Part shown: piece after piece, positions 35,819 through 47,708 of the stretch
Layout of the letters: each line of letters starts with the position of its first letter
Position numbering within the stretch: the first letter of the stretch is position 1
Assembly (NCBI GenBank): GCA_033002965.1
Contig: JAURVB010001720.1
Location: 62,001-126,000 of the forward strand
Source of the DNA: Piper betle
Lineage: Eukaryota > Streptophyta > Magnoliopsida > Piperales > Piperaceae
Length of the DNA stretch: 64,000 nucleotides
Reading direction: 5' to 3'
The notes under the pieces: model-generated
Seen by the model: only the letters and a program-made list of their open reading frames with translations
Told to the model about the DNA's origin: nothing
Databases searched by the model: none
Made by a program: the position numbers and the translations under genes

Positions 35819-38118
35819 TGGATGAAGTGAACCAAGCAAATAGTTCAACGCCTGAGTTCCAAGTAAAGCGGAAACGTGGCCGACCTAGAAAAGATGAAAG
35901 TTTATCTCGCTTACCAGGGTCAGGAAGGGTGAAGAAAAATCAAACTAGCAAAGTTCATTGTAATGATGGAATGGACAATGCTCTGGTTGGGCAGATAGTT
36001 TCTGGTGTTCTGGATGGGTCATTTGATGCTGGTTATTTGCTTACTGTTAGAGTAAGTGGAACGGGTAACTTGCTTCGGGGAGTTGTTTTTGATCCTTGCA
36101 TTTCTGTGCCCGTTACTGCTGCAAATGATGTGGCACCTCAAGTAAACATGATTAGAAGAAATAATATCCCATTTTCAGTGGTGGATAATCATAAACTAGC
36201 ATCACTAGTTGGACATGAGAAGCCTCCTCCTAAGTTACATCAAGGAAACATAGTCATGGCTTTAGCCAGTGGATCATCACAAGTCCCGGGAAATTCTAAA
36301 GTTACTGCTTTGGCAAACACACAAACAGTTGGCTCGACTCATGTTAATCAGAACTTGAACCTGGCAAAAAACGAAGGTCATGATATCGCAGAGATCGACT
36401 TGGCCCAATTGTCACAAGCTGATAAGGGAAAAGAAGCAATGGGCAAGTTACCTAGTGATTTGACACCTGCTGCTATTAATGATGGGTCTGACAATAAAAC
36501 TGGCCAGCTATTACCACATGATGGCAAGGCTGTGCCCCAAAAGAATATGGTGGGCATTCCATTTGAGTTGCCAGATGAAACTCAATCTACTCAGGAAGCA
36601 CTAACTGATGTTGTACAGTCAAATCTCAGCAACTGCCAAGTGATTCCTAGGGACACAAACATGACGCCTGAAGCTTTTAATCAAGTTAGCCAAATTGAAG
36701 GACAAACAAATAATGGTGGTCCTGTGAAAGTTGTTGGCGTGGAGCAGATAAATGAATTGAATGTTGACACTTTGCAACATGGCAAACAATATAGTACTGT
36801 TGGCTACAGAAATCAGGTAAATGGACTCTCTTTTAGTCAAAAGTAAGATTTCGTGAGTGCTTGTGGAGATGCTGGAGAATTTGTGGGGTTGGGAAAAACA
36901 TGATAGCCTGCATTGACGCATGAAAACCAACAGTATTGTCTTTATGAAGAATGGGGTCGTAGTATGTGTTTATGCACCGCTCTGCTGTTTGTTTTCCCCC
37001 TTTTTAAAATAATTATTTAAAAAAAAATTCCCCATTTTTCATATCACTACCTTGAGTTCTTGTCCATTCAATCTCTAAGCCAGTCGTCTACACTCTAAAC
37101 TGTGCTAATGTTATGAACTGTAGAATAGATATATAAGCCATAGCTATTTAGGTTCTCAAAATTTATATCACCTGAAGATTGCCTCACATTCAACTTACCC
37201 TATATGCAGTTATGACATTTTTTCTTTCTTTCCAAAATGCTTTCTGCTACAGGAGAAAGTGCCAAAAGATGATACTTCTGGAAACAGTAGCCTAGTGGCA
37301 GGAGATCATCATGTGGATGGTGCAGGGGATTCTGGATTGACCTCCATGCCATCCTTAACTCATTGCATGAAGTCATCTGTTGTAGATTCTGTTGATGAGC
37401 CTATGCCAGAGCAAACTGAGCAAACAGTAAAGCTGTATCCAGATGAAGGTACTCTTCTTGTATTGAACACAGATAGTTAAAATTTATTCATGTGAAAATT
37501 AACTTGCAATTTTATGTTTGCTGCTGAAGAAAAGACATCATTAAAAGGTTCTTGTGCACCAATGTTGTAATTTGGCGCATCTTGTCATGGAGCTTCTACT
37601 TCTGATTGAATTGTTGGTTAACGGTTCTTTTATTGTTTATGAACCGAGTGTAGCTAATGGGACTAACATAGTGAACCACAAACTAGTTGGAATCTGGAAG
37701 GTACTGTACTGTTCCTGTATAAAACAACAAGCTAGTTGAATTTTGTACTTGTGAACAATCATATAACAATATAATGTTCACCAATGAAAAAAAGGCATCC
37801 TTCCTGGGTTGCTGATGCGTGGATTTATCAAGTTGATACGTCAAGTCAAAGACTTCCACCTCTGAGTGGACAGTTTGATAATTCTCTCATGGTTTTAAAT
37901 CTAATTCATCTAATCCTACAGGTACTGACCTGATGAGCAGTACGGACATGAATGCTGTTGGCAAGGCGATGGATTTGGAGCGAAGGGAGAATGTGGCATC
38001 TAATCCTACAGGGACTGACCTGATGAGCAGTATGGACATGAATGCAGTTGGCGAGGCAATGGATTTGGAGCGAACGGAGAATGTGGCAGGCACGGTGAAT
38101 TTCACAAAAGATACTTGA
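35818..38118 (+). CDS. Plant AT-hook DNA-binding protein, 3 coding exons
   Basis: Joined exons 35818-36816, 37253-37448 and 37922-38118 give 463 residues with consistent phases and GT-AG introns (CAG|GTAAAT...CTACAG|GAG; GAAG|GTACTC...CTACAG|GT). Near the N-terminus KRKRGRPRKDE (residues 17-27) is a textbook AT-hook, whose GRP core binds the minor groove of AT-rich DNA. Residues 58-105 form a conserved block (VSGVLDGSFDAGYLLTVRV, then LRGVVFDPC and NDVAP) found in a small plant family of single AT-hook proteins. The remainder is low-complexity and probably disordered. A 30-residue tandem repeat (TDLMSS.DMNAVG.AMDLER type) sits at the C-terminus. The product is expected in the nucleus. The exact Arabidopsis counterpart is not assigned. 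The start is the first Met of the exon and follows the upstream ORF. Confidence 0.85.
37907..38086 (+). repeat. 90-bp tandem duplication spanning the last splice acceptor and coding sequence
   Basis: Copies 37907-37996 and 37997-38086 both start CATCTAATCCTACAGG and differ at only a few bases. In copy 1 CTACAG is the intron acceptor (exon from 37922). In copy 2 the same bases are coding (Ser-Asn-Pro-Thr) but still form CTACAG|GG (exon would start at 38012). Ninety bases is 30 codons, so either acceptor keeps the frame. Confidence 0.9.
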
Positions 38119-39051
38119 CGCATCCTCTAAAGATTAATATGTTAGTATATAAATCTTTCCACTTCAGTGCTGCAATTTTGACTCTTTTTGTGCAGGCTAA
38201 CAAATGGGCAATTTTGTTGGCTTTGTAATTTCCTTAGGTATTAGGTGCCCATGATTATTTATGTAACCTTTTTTGGACGGCATGACTCTAGTATGACAAA
38301 TCTTGGGTTGTTTTGATTTAATTTGCAGATCAAGTTATGCCTAAACAAACTCTTTTCTGATAATGACTATCCGTATTCAGCGTACAAACGTACAAATGTT
38401 TTTTTTCTTCAATGAAATTTTAAGCAGGCGTTGTTCTACAAAATAAGTGAAAACAATGTGTAAGAGAAATCTTTGGTCTAGAACAATCGGTTAAAAGGTG
38501 TTAACAGAAGGTTTGTGATATCGGGTATTTTTGGGCATTGGAACTCCAAAAAAGTTGGTCCTATCGGGCGGGCTGTCAAGAACAATTTTAGAAAAAAATA
38601 GGGCAATAAAAAATATATAAAAAAAATTATCATCAAATAATTGAATCCAATATTAATTTGTGGAAATAATTAAATTCAGAGATCCATAAGTGGAAGGAAA
38701 TTTTTATGAAGTACGGATATTTGCCAATTTTTTCCGAGAAATAACTCTCGTAGTCATTAATGGAATTCATTTACAATTATGAAATCGAATCTGAACTTTG
38801 CCATCACAATGTTTTCTTCTGAAAATTGAGCCATGAAAAACTATATCAACACCGAATAATCTTCTTAACAATTCAAAATCAAACTATATCTTCTTGTAAA
38901 ACTTCAAACAGATCATAGTAGATAGATGCACCAAAGCTACACAATTGCTACTTTGGTTGAGAGAGATTTATGTATCTGTTTTCATGGCTATACCAGCACA
39001 CACATTGTTACACTGAGAAAGTGAGAAAGAACTTGTAGGAGAAAGGAGACA
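38119..39051. other. Convergent intergenic region with the 3' UTRs of both genes
   Basis: It holds the 3' ends of the AT-hook gene (plus) and the RopGAP gene (minus). It is AT-rich; I could not assign polyadenylation sites with confidence, and no other gene was seen. Confidence 0.6.
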
Positions 39052-42000
39052 TCAGACCCAAGCTTTATCGACATTTTCGTCGTAATTGACGACTCCTATA
39101 TGACCTGCAGACTTCTTAACAGACTTGTTCGGCCGAGAAGCAGGATGCCTGCAAAGCTTCCTTATATTTTGCCCAGAATTCGATCTTTCGTTTTCGACGT
39201 TTCCCATTTCGCATTTTTGAGCTTCACCTTCCCAACAATGTTCTAGCTCTTCGCCGTCATCACTGTTCCATCTGAAGCTTCGGAAACTCCCGTCGATGTC
39301 ACTATCAGATCTGTCATTGAGGCTCAATAACTTGGCCAAGATGAGCCTCTGACCTCCTTGCTTCATTTTTGACGAGGATACAACTGTGTCCCCTGAAGAG
39401 CTTGAAGAGGAAGATATTTCTGTAGATGTCACTGCAAATTCTTCCCTTTCTTTCAAAGTTTGGTTAATGAGCGTTTTCAGGAAATTCATTACTCGCACAA
39501 CGTGAATCAGTGCAGTTAAAGGATCTGCCGTCTGAAAATGTTAAAAAGCATTGCCAGTGCATCAGATAGGCTTTGTGCAATATTAAATGGAAAGTGTTAT
39601 GGTTTTGTATTGCTCACCTGGGTCATGTTAGGAGCAAACACCACAGCTATGTTATGAGCATTCATCTTGTTAACATGTTCATAATGAGCAACATCTGCCA
39701 TAAGATTGATTGCCCAGTCGAGCAACGCAGCTTCGGTTGCGGCGAGTGTTTTAACAAGTTCAGAGCATTCTACTTCTGTGGTGCACCGCATAACTTGCTC
39801 TGGTGCAAGCGAATCGAGGATCCCTCGAGGAAGTTCTCGGAACCATGCCTACAGTTCCAAGCAAAAGTCAGTAAACAAAAAGAGAATTGTTAGTATGAAT
39901 CTAAAATAGATTATCTTCCAAATGGCTTCAAAATTGTGAAAGCTTCAGATATGATTCATAAACCCAACAAAAATTGGCCTGTCAAAGGAAGATATCTTTT
40001 ACAACAACTAGGATCAATTCTTGCTGTTATTGTTCCATTATAATCTTCCATCTAGGTTGCAATTCGACTTTAGATATGCTTACTATTAAACCACTGCAAA
40101 TGGTTATTAAAAATATGAATAGAGAAAGCTTAGTTTGGAATTTACCTCAGAAATTTTAAGCAGATTAAAAACATTAAAAAAGGAAACATAAGTGACAGTT
40201 TTCTCAAGAAAGGCTGAGCAGAAATTTATCCATTTTTATAAATATAACAGTCAGAATACATACTAAAATTAGGAGATTATAGTCACATTACAACTTGAGA
40301 GGCTGATTTTGATTGAACAAATAACAGGAAGGGAGCCTTGTTCATAGAACATGCATCCCTTTGATAGATTAATCCTTATTTGATTTGAGGGTCATATCTG
40401 AAGCTGCCTTAATCTTGCTAATTCGAAGAGGAAAGCTAAAACTTAAGGGAAAAGTAGTGCAACAAATGCAAAGAGATAAAAACTATAAAAACGTATCATA
40501 AATAAGTTCGATGTTGGAACCATTGATCTACTTTTGCTTAACCATTAATTTTTTCTGCATTTTCTGCCTCAGGCTATCACTAAGGCACAAAACATGTGTC
40601 AATAAGTAGAATAAGATTACTGAATTTCAATCTTGGTATTGAAGTAATACCTTGATCAGACCAGCCAAACAATGTACGTCAACCCCTTGCAGCATTATTC
40701 CTCTATTGAGCTGTTCTCTAACATATTCCTCTTGGCTATTTTCTGCATTGATTCTGAAAATGCCTTCTGCCTATATATCACAACCAAGAGAACTAAATTA
40801 AGGGTCTGCTACTACAATAAAACAACAAAGAAGATTCGATTGAACAAAGAAGGAAAAAACATACCTGCAGGCCACCTTGGGAGTACAGATTCCTTTGCAG
40901 TAAAAGAAGAATTGTTGGCACGCTGTTGCCTCTGTTATCATATGAGCATTGCATAGAGTTTGGAGAAACTCCAAAAACCCTCACACTGTAGTGTCAAGCA
41001 AACATAGAATCAGGAAAATTGAAGAATATTTTACTGGTATTACATACAATAGTTTTGCTGGTAATGAATGCAAACAAAACATAATTTTCTTGGTAGTGAG
41101 GACATCCTACATTGTAATTAACAATTGTGGTCAGCTAATGATGGTTTGTCTTACTCAATTTTACAAGACATTTCATATAAACGTAGTGACTCTGCAGACT
41201 TATCCAACAAGAACATTATAGAATACATTGAGAGTAGAAACAGGAATTGCATCTTTAAACGCAGTGTTACCACTCCAATGTCCATACTAATAAAAGCAAG
41301 GAGGAGAGATCTATCAAAACTCAATAGCAGAAGCTAAGAGCATCCATAATAATAATAAAATGACATTCAGATAAACAAAAAATCATAAACCATTTAGAAT
41401 ATCAACAATATAAAGAACCTAAACATAAACAATTAAATTCCCAATAAGAAAAGAAAAAGAACTCTTTAGAAACCGACAAATCTACAAATATAAACAAAAC
41501 TCTCTAAAAGATGTTACAATGAATCACAAATATTCATTTCTTTATTCATCGAAAACAATGAGATACAATCAGGAATCAAACAAAAAAAAGAAAACCAAAA
41601 GAAACCACAATAAATTCATTCGGCTATGTTTCAACAAGAACCATTTCAAACAAAACAAATGCCCCACTTCAACAAAATGGTAGAAGCTATGAGTGAAATT
41701 AGATTGAATCCAGGTTAAAAAACAAGAATAGTACATAAGGCGAAGACGTAGAAAATTTATTAAAATGCATAAAAATACCATTTTTTTCTATGAAAACAAT
41801 CGATTCATTTACTCAACATCCTTCAAAAAATATTTAAAAACAGGAAATTTCATCTTACAAACATCACAAAATGTCAAAAATCCAGAAACAAGAAACCAAG
41901 AACAGAAGAACAAAGCCACACACCTAGCGCTGGGAGCACGCCTGGGGACCTGAGGTTGGAACTCAACGGGGAGGCCAAGGAAGCCATGAAAGCGGTCGAA

Positions 42001-42303
42001 GGTGACATGAGAGACATGCCTCACATCAGTAGGCCGCCCAATCTCCATGGAAGAAGAGCACACCTCCTCCGCCCCAAGACTGCATGTCACCAGCGACTTC
42101 CTCAACGCCGTCATTATCACCTCCACAACGCTGTAATGCTGCTCCTCCCTGCTCTCTTCCATTAAAAACGACATGGGCACCAGTCCACCTTCTCCATACT
42201 CGCTCAGCTCCCCCTCCTCCGCTTCCTCCTCTGCTCCATTGGAGAAGTGCAGAATGTGTCCGCTTTCCCAGAGTTGGAGCTCGGGACGCGGGTCATTACG
42301 CAT
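39052..42303 (-). CDS. Rop GTPase-activating protein with CRIB motif, 5 exons
   Basis: The product should stimulate GTP hydrolysis by plant Rho (Rop) GTPases at the plasma membrane, switching their signalling off. Exons on the minus strand are 42303-41924, 40985-40865, 40770-40651, 39848-39618 and 39531-39052, giving 443 residues; all phases fit and introns are GT-AG. The N-terminus is acidic. The CRIB motif (IGRPTDVRHVSHVTFDRFHG, residues 88-107) binds active Rop. The RhoGAP domain spans about residues 130-300: VFGVSPNSMQ, the arginine finger in GIFRI (Arg173), LLDWAINLMADV, and NAHNIAVVFAPNMTQ. The Ser-rich, basic C-terminal tail (residues 310-443) is variable in the family. Length is normal for plant RopGAPs. 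The first in-frame ATG after an upstream in-frame stop is at 42303, and a TATA box lies 132 bp before it. It appears intact. Confidence 0.93.
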
Positions 42304-42434
42304 GGGCAGCTTTGGAATGCTTGGAAAGGTGTATTCGTGAGCAGAGAAGGGAGAGAATTCAGAGTGGAGCTTGGGGAGCTTCCATGGCGGGTGGAAGCTA
42401 AGATATAGTTATAGCAGTTGGTTGAACAGAGAGA

Positions 42435-42441
42435 CTTTATA
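42435..42441 (-). promoter_or_regulatory. TATA box of the RopGAP gene
   Basis: The minus strand reads TATAAAG, followed by a pyrimidine-rich CTCTCTGTTCAACC. It is 132 bp upstream of the start codon, implying a 5' UTR of roughly 100 nt without intron. Confidence 0.55.
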
Positions 42442-42449
42442 GAAGAAGA

Positions 42450-45400
42450 CGAGATGGATGTAATTTCAAGTCCTAATTTGGGGGTAGTATACTAAAATGG
42501 TCGTGAATTTTTCATGCTGGACATTTTTCTAGTATTTTATTTTATTTTGTGGATGTTGTGGTTTATTTTTTTAATGTCAACAAAAGGAGTACTTGTGGAT
42601 TTTATGGGTTTATTTAAAGTAGAAAATAAAGTATTTTATTCTTTGCATGGGTTGAGCTAAGATGTTTTCTTTGTCTCCAACTCCAACTCCATGCATGGGA
42701 AGTGGTTTAACCACTTAATTTGTTTAATATTATACAAACATTATAATATTTGTGTCTGTGCATTTGAAGAGATTATAAAATTAGTGTAATAGACAAGATA
42801 TCATGTGATTTTATTCTTTTTTAACAAAAAAATGTTTTGTTAAGATAATATATTATTGCCATCCACGAATGTTGATTTTATTATGCCCAATTATTTAACA
42901 GCCCTTGTTTGTTCATAAATTGCCTTCAGTTTTTGCAGCATGGGCCTTTAATACATGTGACTATTCTATCCCTATTGCTATTTAGAGCTATTTATTTTTG
43001 TGGGACCCATTTAAAAGCTCATTACAAACCATCTTGACTGATCATGTAGGTACTTTAGAAAGGAAACACATACATGCATAGACTATATTATATATAATGT
43101 TTATTTTAATTAAATATTCTTTCAAATAAACAAACTTGTAAATCAATCAATTCAGGTACTCCATGCAAATATATCCTACATCTCAACTCCCTGATGGCTC
43201 ACTGTTGTATATTAATAAAGGGTTGAGATCAGACATCCGCTTTACAGTCAAAGTTCTTGGCATGCAGTTGCATTTTAGCATTGTTTGTTAACCAAGGAAT
43301 GACCAGCATCTTCTTCACATGTAAACTGGGCTGTTCCATTTCATAAAAGCAAGTATTCTTGTTCAGGCCACCCCTAAGAGTATATGGTTCAAGCTTCATC
43401 TCTAAGGGACTTAATTTGTTCTTGATAGGAGTTTCATAACCTAATTCGCGGTTGAAGTGTTCTATAAGCATTAGGAAATGTAGCTTGAAGCTTGATTAGG
43501 ATTTGTTTGTTTTCTTTTAAGTAGTTAAGGCTGAAGATCAAGCTGGTAGAGTTAAGAATATTGGTTGGTTACATGCTTGTCAATCCTGTGAAAGTGTGTG
43601 CATGCATGTATGCACAAACATTGGCCTTCATATAAATTACTATTATACGAGTTTTCATGCATGCATGCATCATGCAAGATAAGAAAATATACACTAGTGC
43701 ACTACAAATTTCTTTAGAAAAACCAAATTAAGTTCACGAGTGAAGGAAAGACACATTTTGAAAATAGGGCTTCAATAATGAAAATAACTTGTTACCTTAA
43801 GAAAATTTATAGTCTTGGCTATTTTAATGATAGCTAATTTTTCTAGTAGAGCAAATTAAAATTGATGTGGTACATAATGCAATTTTCTTAGGGTAGTGAT
43901 GAAATTGAGAAGGTTATGTTAGTAGTTCCAATTCTAATTTTTCGTCAACCTCTAGCATGTATTACTTAATAACTATTAAACCAACAATCATATTGCCTTG
44001 ATGTACACAATGTATATGCTATGCATTTATAGAAAGCTTAACCGTAAATAAATGTTAGAGTTGTTTAGCATCGGCTTATCAATCTAGTTTTAAAATTCTC
44101 TCTTACACTAGAAACTCATCAAAGTGACTTCAGTACTGTTATGCTTCTCAAGTCAAACTCTAAGGGTAACTCGGCCGTGATAGCTCTTATGATAAACTCG
44201 TCGAGTCAAGTAATATTAATTATTAAAAAATATTATTTTACTTTAAATTCAGCCAAAATAATATTTTAAAGAAATGTAAATCATCATTTATCAATTTTAT
44301 GCATCAAAAGAGCAATTTATACTAATTTTATATATCTTTTTATTTACCAAATCAAAAAATAGTATAAATTATTCTAAGTCGATTGAATTCTGCGTCCCAA
44401 GTTTTTAAACTATGCTCATGATATGCAATATCAACTCAAAATAAATGTTTAACTTTTGTTGATATATTTTTTAAAATAATAATAGTAAGGAACCTAATTA
44501 ATTTTTCTAGAAAATATGAGCATATAAAGAAGTTAGAATTAAAATTAAGTGATGATTTTTTTTTAAAAAAACAAAATGTAATTTCTTGACCGTAACAAGG
44601 GATCAAATTATTTTTATATGAAAATGAATCCTCAACCCAACGCATGACTAGCATTTTGGAATATTCCACACCAAAGAAACAATATATAGTTCCACCTATT
44701 AATGTCCACCTATTTGAATAATATATATTTGTTTTATATAAAGCTCTAGGTATGTGAATATAATGTCAATAGTTTGTTAAACGAGTATAAAATATAGTTT
44801 CAAGTGCTTCCTCACCAAACTCATGTCTCCCCACCTTTCTAACCACCCTAACTATCTCAAGCCAACATATTTCACATTAAACCAACTAAAAAACCACTAA
44901 GACTCAAGAATATTAGTGCACTAAAAATTCTAAAGATTGTACATGTTATCATATTAGATTACTAATTTATATCAAGAACAAGGTATATTTGGTTCAATTC
45001 AGCTATATTTTAAGCTAAGTTGAACGGAATTTTAAAATTATAAATAAAATATTTTATTATTCATTAAAAATATTTTTTATCAATATTTAAAAAATAAGAA
45101 TTTTGGGTAAATTTCAAATTGAAAAATTAGATACATACCAGATTTGAATATGGTGCACAATATAGTACCGAGTTGGACTAGAATATAACACAATATTCAA
45201 AAATATGAGTGCAGCAGTTATAGGGATTTGTATTTGGATATCTAATATCCACAAATTTGATCAATATCTAACCCATTTATAACCATGTCGAAGTAATTCA
45301 GATCAAAAACAAGGTTCAGATTTTTCAGATATATTACTTATCCAAAAATATTAAGAGAATATAATCCGATCTGAATGTATAATATTTTATAAAATATAAT

Positions 45401-46090
45401 TAAAATATTAAAATAAGAATTTAAAAAATCTCTAGGGGATTTGAGTCTAATACAAATATGGTAATATAAAATGATAATAATATTCGGATTCCAGTCGATT
45501 TGAGGTTTGGCTCGGATGTCAATATTGTCGTATTTATATCGGACCCGAATCCAAATATGGATATGGATATGCAAAAGCCAAAAGGGGGAAGGTGAGATTT
45601 AATGCATGGCCAGAATGTGAATAAATGCACGGCCAGTATGTGAATATGACACCCTGATGCCTTGCTTTTGGAACCTTGCGTTGTTATTAAGACTTGAAGA
45701 TAGACAAAGAGGGCATGAGGAAAGGGTAAAGATATGACGGGTCCACTGTTTGGTGTTTGTTATGTCCAACGCATACTTCTTATCAGTTGGAAAGCTAGGA
45801 ATTCATGATCATACCTCTTCTAATTTTTGTTGTAATAAGCTTGCAAATCATGACCAGCCTCTCTTTTGACAAAACCCTAATATTCACAATGAAATATCAG
45901 CTACTGATTATGATCAGTATTCTCATTAATTTATAACCTAGATTATATTCATCATATGGTGTGCATTTTATAATTTCAAAGCTACTTAATGGAATTTTTT
46001 TATCATGACACCCACCCCTGGTAAAATATGGTGGAATTAGATGGAAGCATGCGATTAAAATACGGTTATAAGTTAGTGTGTGTATATGTA
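42450..46090. other. AT-rich intergenic sequence
   Basis: No intact gene was recognised. A minus-strand frame at 43229-43471 (80 codons) has a fairly protein-like composition but matches nothing I know. GCATGCATGCAT occurs at 43656-43671. The rest is simple AT-rich DNA. Confidence 0.45.
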
Positions 46091-46092
46091 TA

Positions 46093-46556
46093 TATATGGG
46101 TAAAAGGTTCTTGAGCAAGGGGCAGGAAAACTTTTCTACCCTAAAGTCTAATCTGGGCCGTCCATGTGATCGGATCGCCCAGATTTGATGATAAAAAAAC
46201 TTAATCACTTCTTTTGCCAGTGGCATGATTCTGGCCACAAACGACCGGCCGGGGGTGGGCGGAGCGGGCAGGGCCAGGGGATGGGGGTGGAGAGGGGAAG
46301 GGGGCAGGCCGGGTCGAGGGGAGGGGGCGGGGGCCGGGGTGTGACGGCTGACGAGGCAGAGGGGAAGGGTCGCGGACACCGCTGCCCTGCTGGCCCACCC
46401 CTGGCCGGTCGGTCATGGTCGGAATCCTGCCGGTGGCGAAAGAGGTGATGAAGTTTTTATTTTCATCATCAAATGTGGGCCGTCCAATCATATGGATGGC
46501 CTAGATTAGACTTTGGGCAGGAAAGCTTTCCTGTCCCTTGCTCAGGAACCGTTTAC

Positions 46557-46566
<10 letters not shown>
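46093..46566. mobile_element. Fold-back (long inverted repeat) element beside a (TA)n tract
   Basis: The left arm begins TATATATGGGTAAAAGGTTC and the right arm, in reverse complement, TATATGGGTAAACGGTTC. The arms remain homologous for about 170-180 bp each (left to about 46270, right from about 46385), including TCTAATCTGGGCCGTCCATG and ACCGGCCGGGGGTGGGC. A short very G-rich loop separates them. The opposing frames at 45897-46379, 46185-46448 and 46201-46491 reflect the GC-rich palindrome and are not supported as genes. No transposase is encoded. Confidence 0.8.

Positions 46567-46601
<35 letters not shown>
46557..46601. repeat. (TA)n microsatellite
   Basis: About 22 uninterrupted TA dinucleotides directly abut the right arm of the fold-back element. 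Confidence 0.95.
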
Positions 46602-46605
<4 letters not shown>

Positions 46606-47708
46606 TCATCTTCCTTTCTTTTTCTTTTGTTATTTTTTCTACATGATTCTTAAAGATATGAAAGATATAGATCTTAAATTAAGATACATGTAGCAGAATT
46701 TCCACGGTCGGATCTTTCTTCTGTGCAAGTTTGAGGCAGGTAATCCAAGAATATATTGGCAGAGTTTCAGTATTATATTAGTATTAGCTAAAAGTCTAGA
46801 AGTCTTTTGGATTAGATGATTTCCCACCATAAATAATTGACTGCAGGTATTTGTTGATAATGTCCAACTTGCCAATTGGATGTCAAAATCGTTTATTTCA
46901 ACACATTCTAGTCTAGCCGATGTATATATAGTTAAGATCATATATGAACTATTGTTGTAAATTTTGATAGTTTATCCACTTATCTTAAAAATTCAAACTA
47001 TTAATAAATAAAAACAAACAACAGTTTTTATAATGTTGGCAAAGTATAATTTACTTAGTAGCAAATACATAAAGCAAAGTCAAGACGGGCTTCTGTGGGC
47101 CAGCATAGCCCATTTTAAAACTTAACACAGAAATCCAGCCCATGCAGCCCGTATTATAAGATTTCTCAAATATTTAGTTAGTCTTAAATCCAATAAAGAC
47201 AATACTAAGATCTAGCATATTATAAGGGATAAGGGTAAGATCTAATATATTAGACGGGGAAGAGATGACCTACGCTCATCAATATGTACTTGAACTGAAC
47301 TGTTACAGATACTATCAAAATTAACCCTACAAGAGGCTGGCCCATCTCATGCCCTCGCCATAGCAGCTAGAGCCTAGCCTCTGGGGCCAGAAGGCCAATA
47401 GGGCTAGGCCCATGAGATATGGGTTGGCCTAGCTCCGCATGACCCCGTATGGCCTAGCAAATACATGAAAGGTAGCAAAAAATTTTCTCTAAAAAATAAT
47501 GCGGAGAAAATCATCTTTTGAGTGAAATTCATGGTATATTATTTATTGTCTATTTAATTTTTGAGAAAAACCAAAATATTGTTGCCAATATTCTTAGCAA
47601 AAGAAGCATTCATTCATAGATCATAGCTTAGTTTTGTTTATATTTTCCTAAAACTAGCTTAATTTTTTGTTGAAAGATCTTTAAGACTATTTTGTTTGAA
47701 TGTACTCT
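46602..47708. other. AT-rich intergenic sequence
   Basis: I see no supported gene. A short GC-richer patch with GGCCTAG/CTAGGCC-type motifs lies at 47325-47460. Confidence 0.4.

Noticed and set aside
36619..36930. 103-codon minus-strand frame
   Set aside because: It is the antisense shadow of the first coding exon of the AT-hook gene.
41956..42401. Plus-strand frames over the RopGAP first exon
   Set aside because: They are antisense shadows of the CRIB-containing exon, which is supported by conserved motifs and splice phases.
45897..46379. 160-codon minus-strand frame
   Set aside because: It overlaps the fold-back element; its Pro-rich part is the GC-rich palindrome and the remainder is AT-rich flank without protein character.
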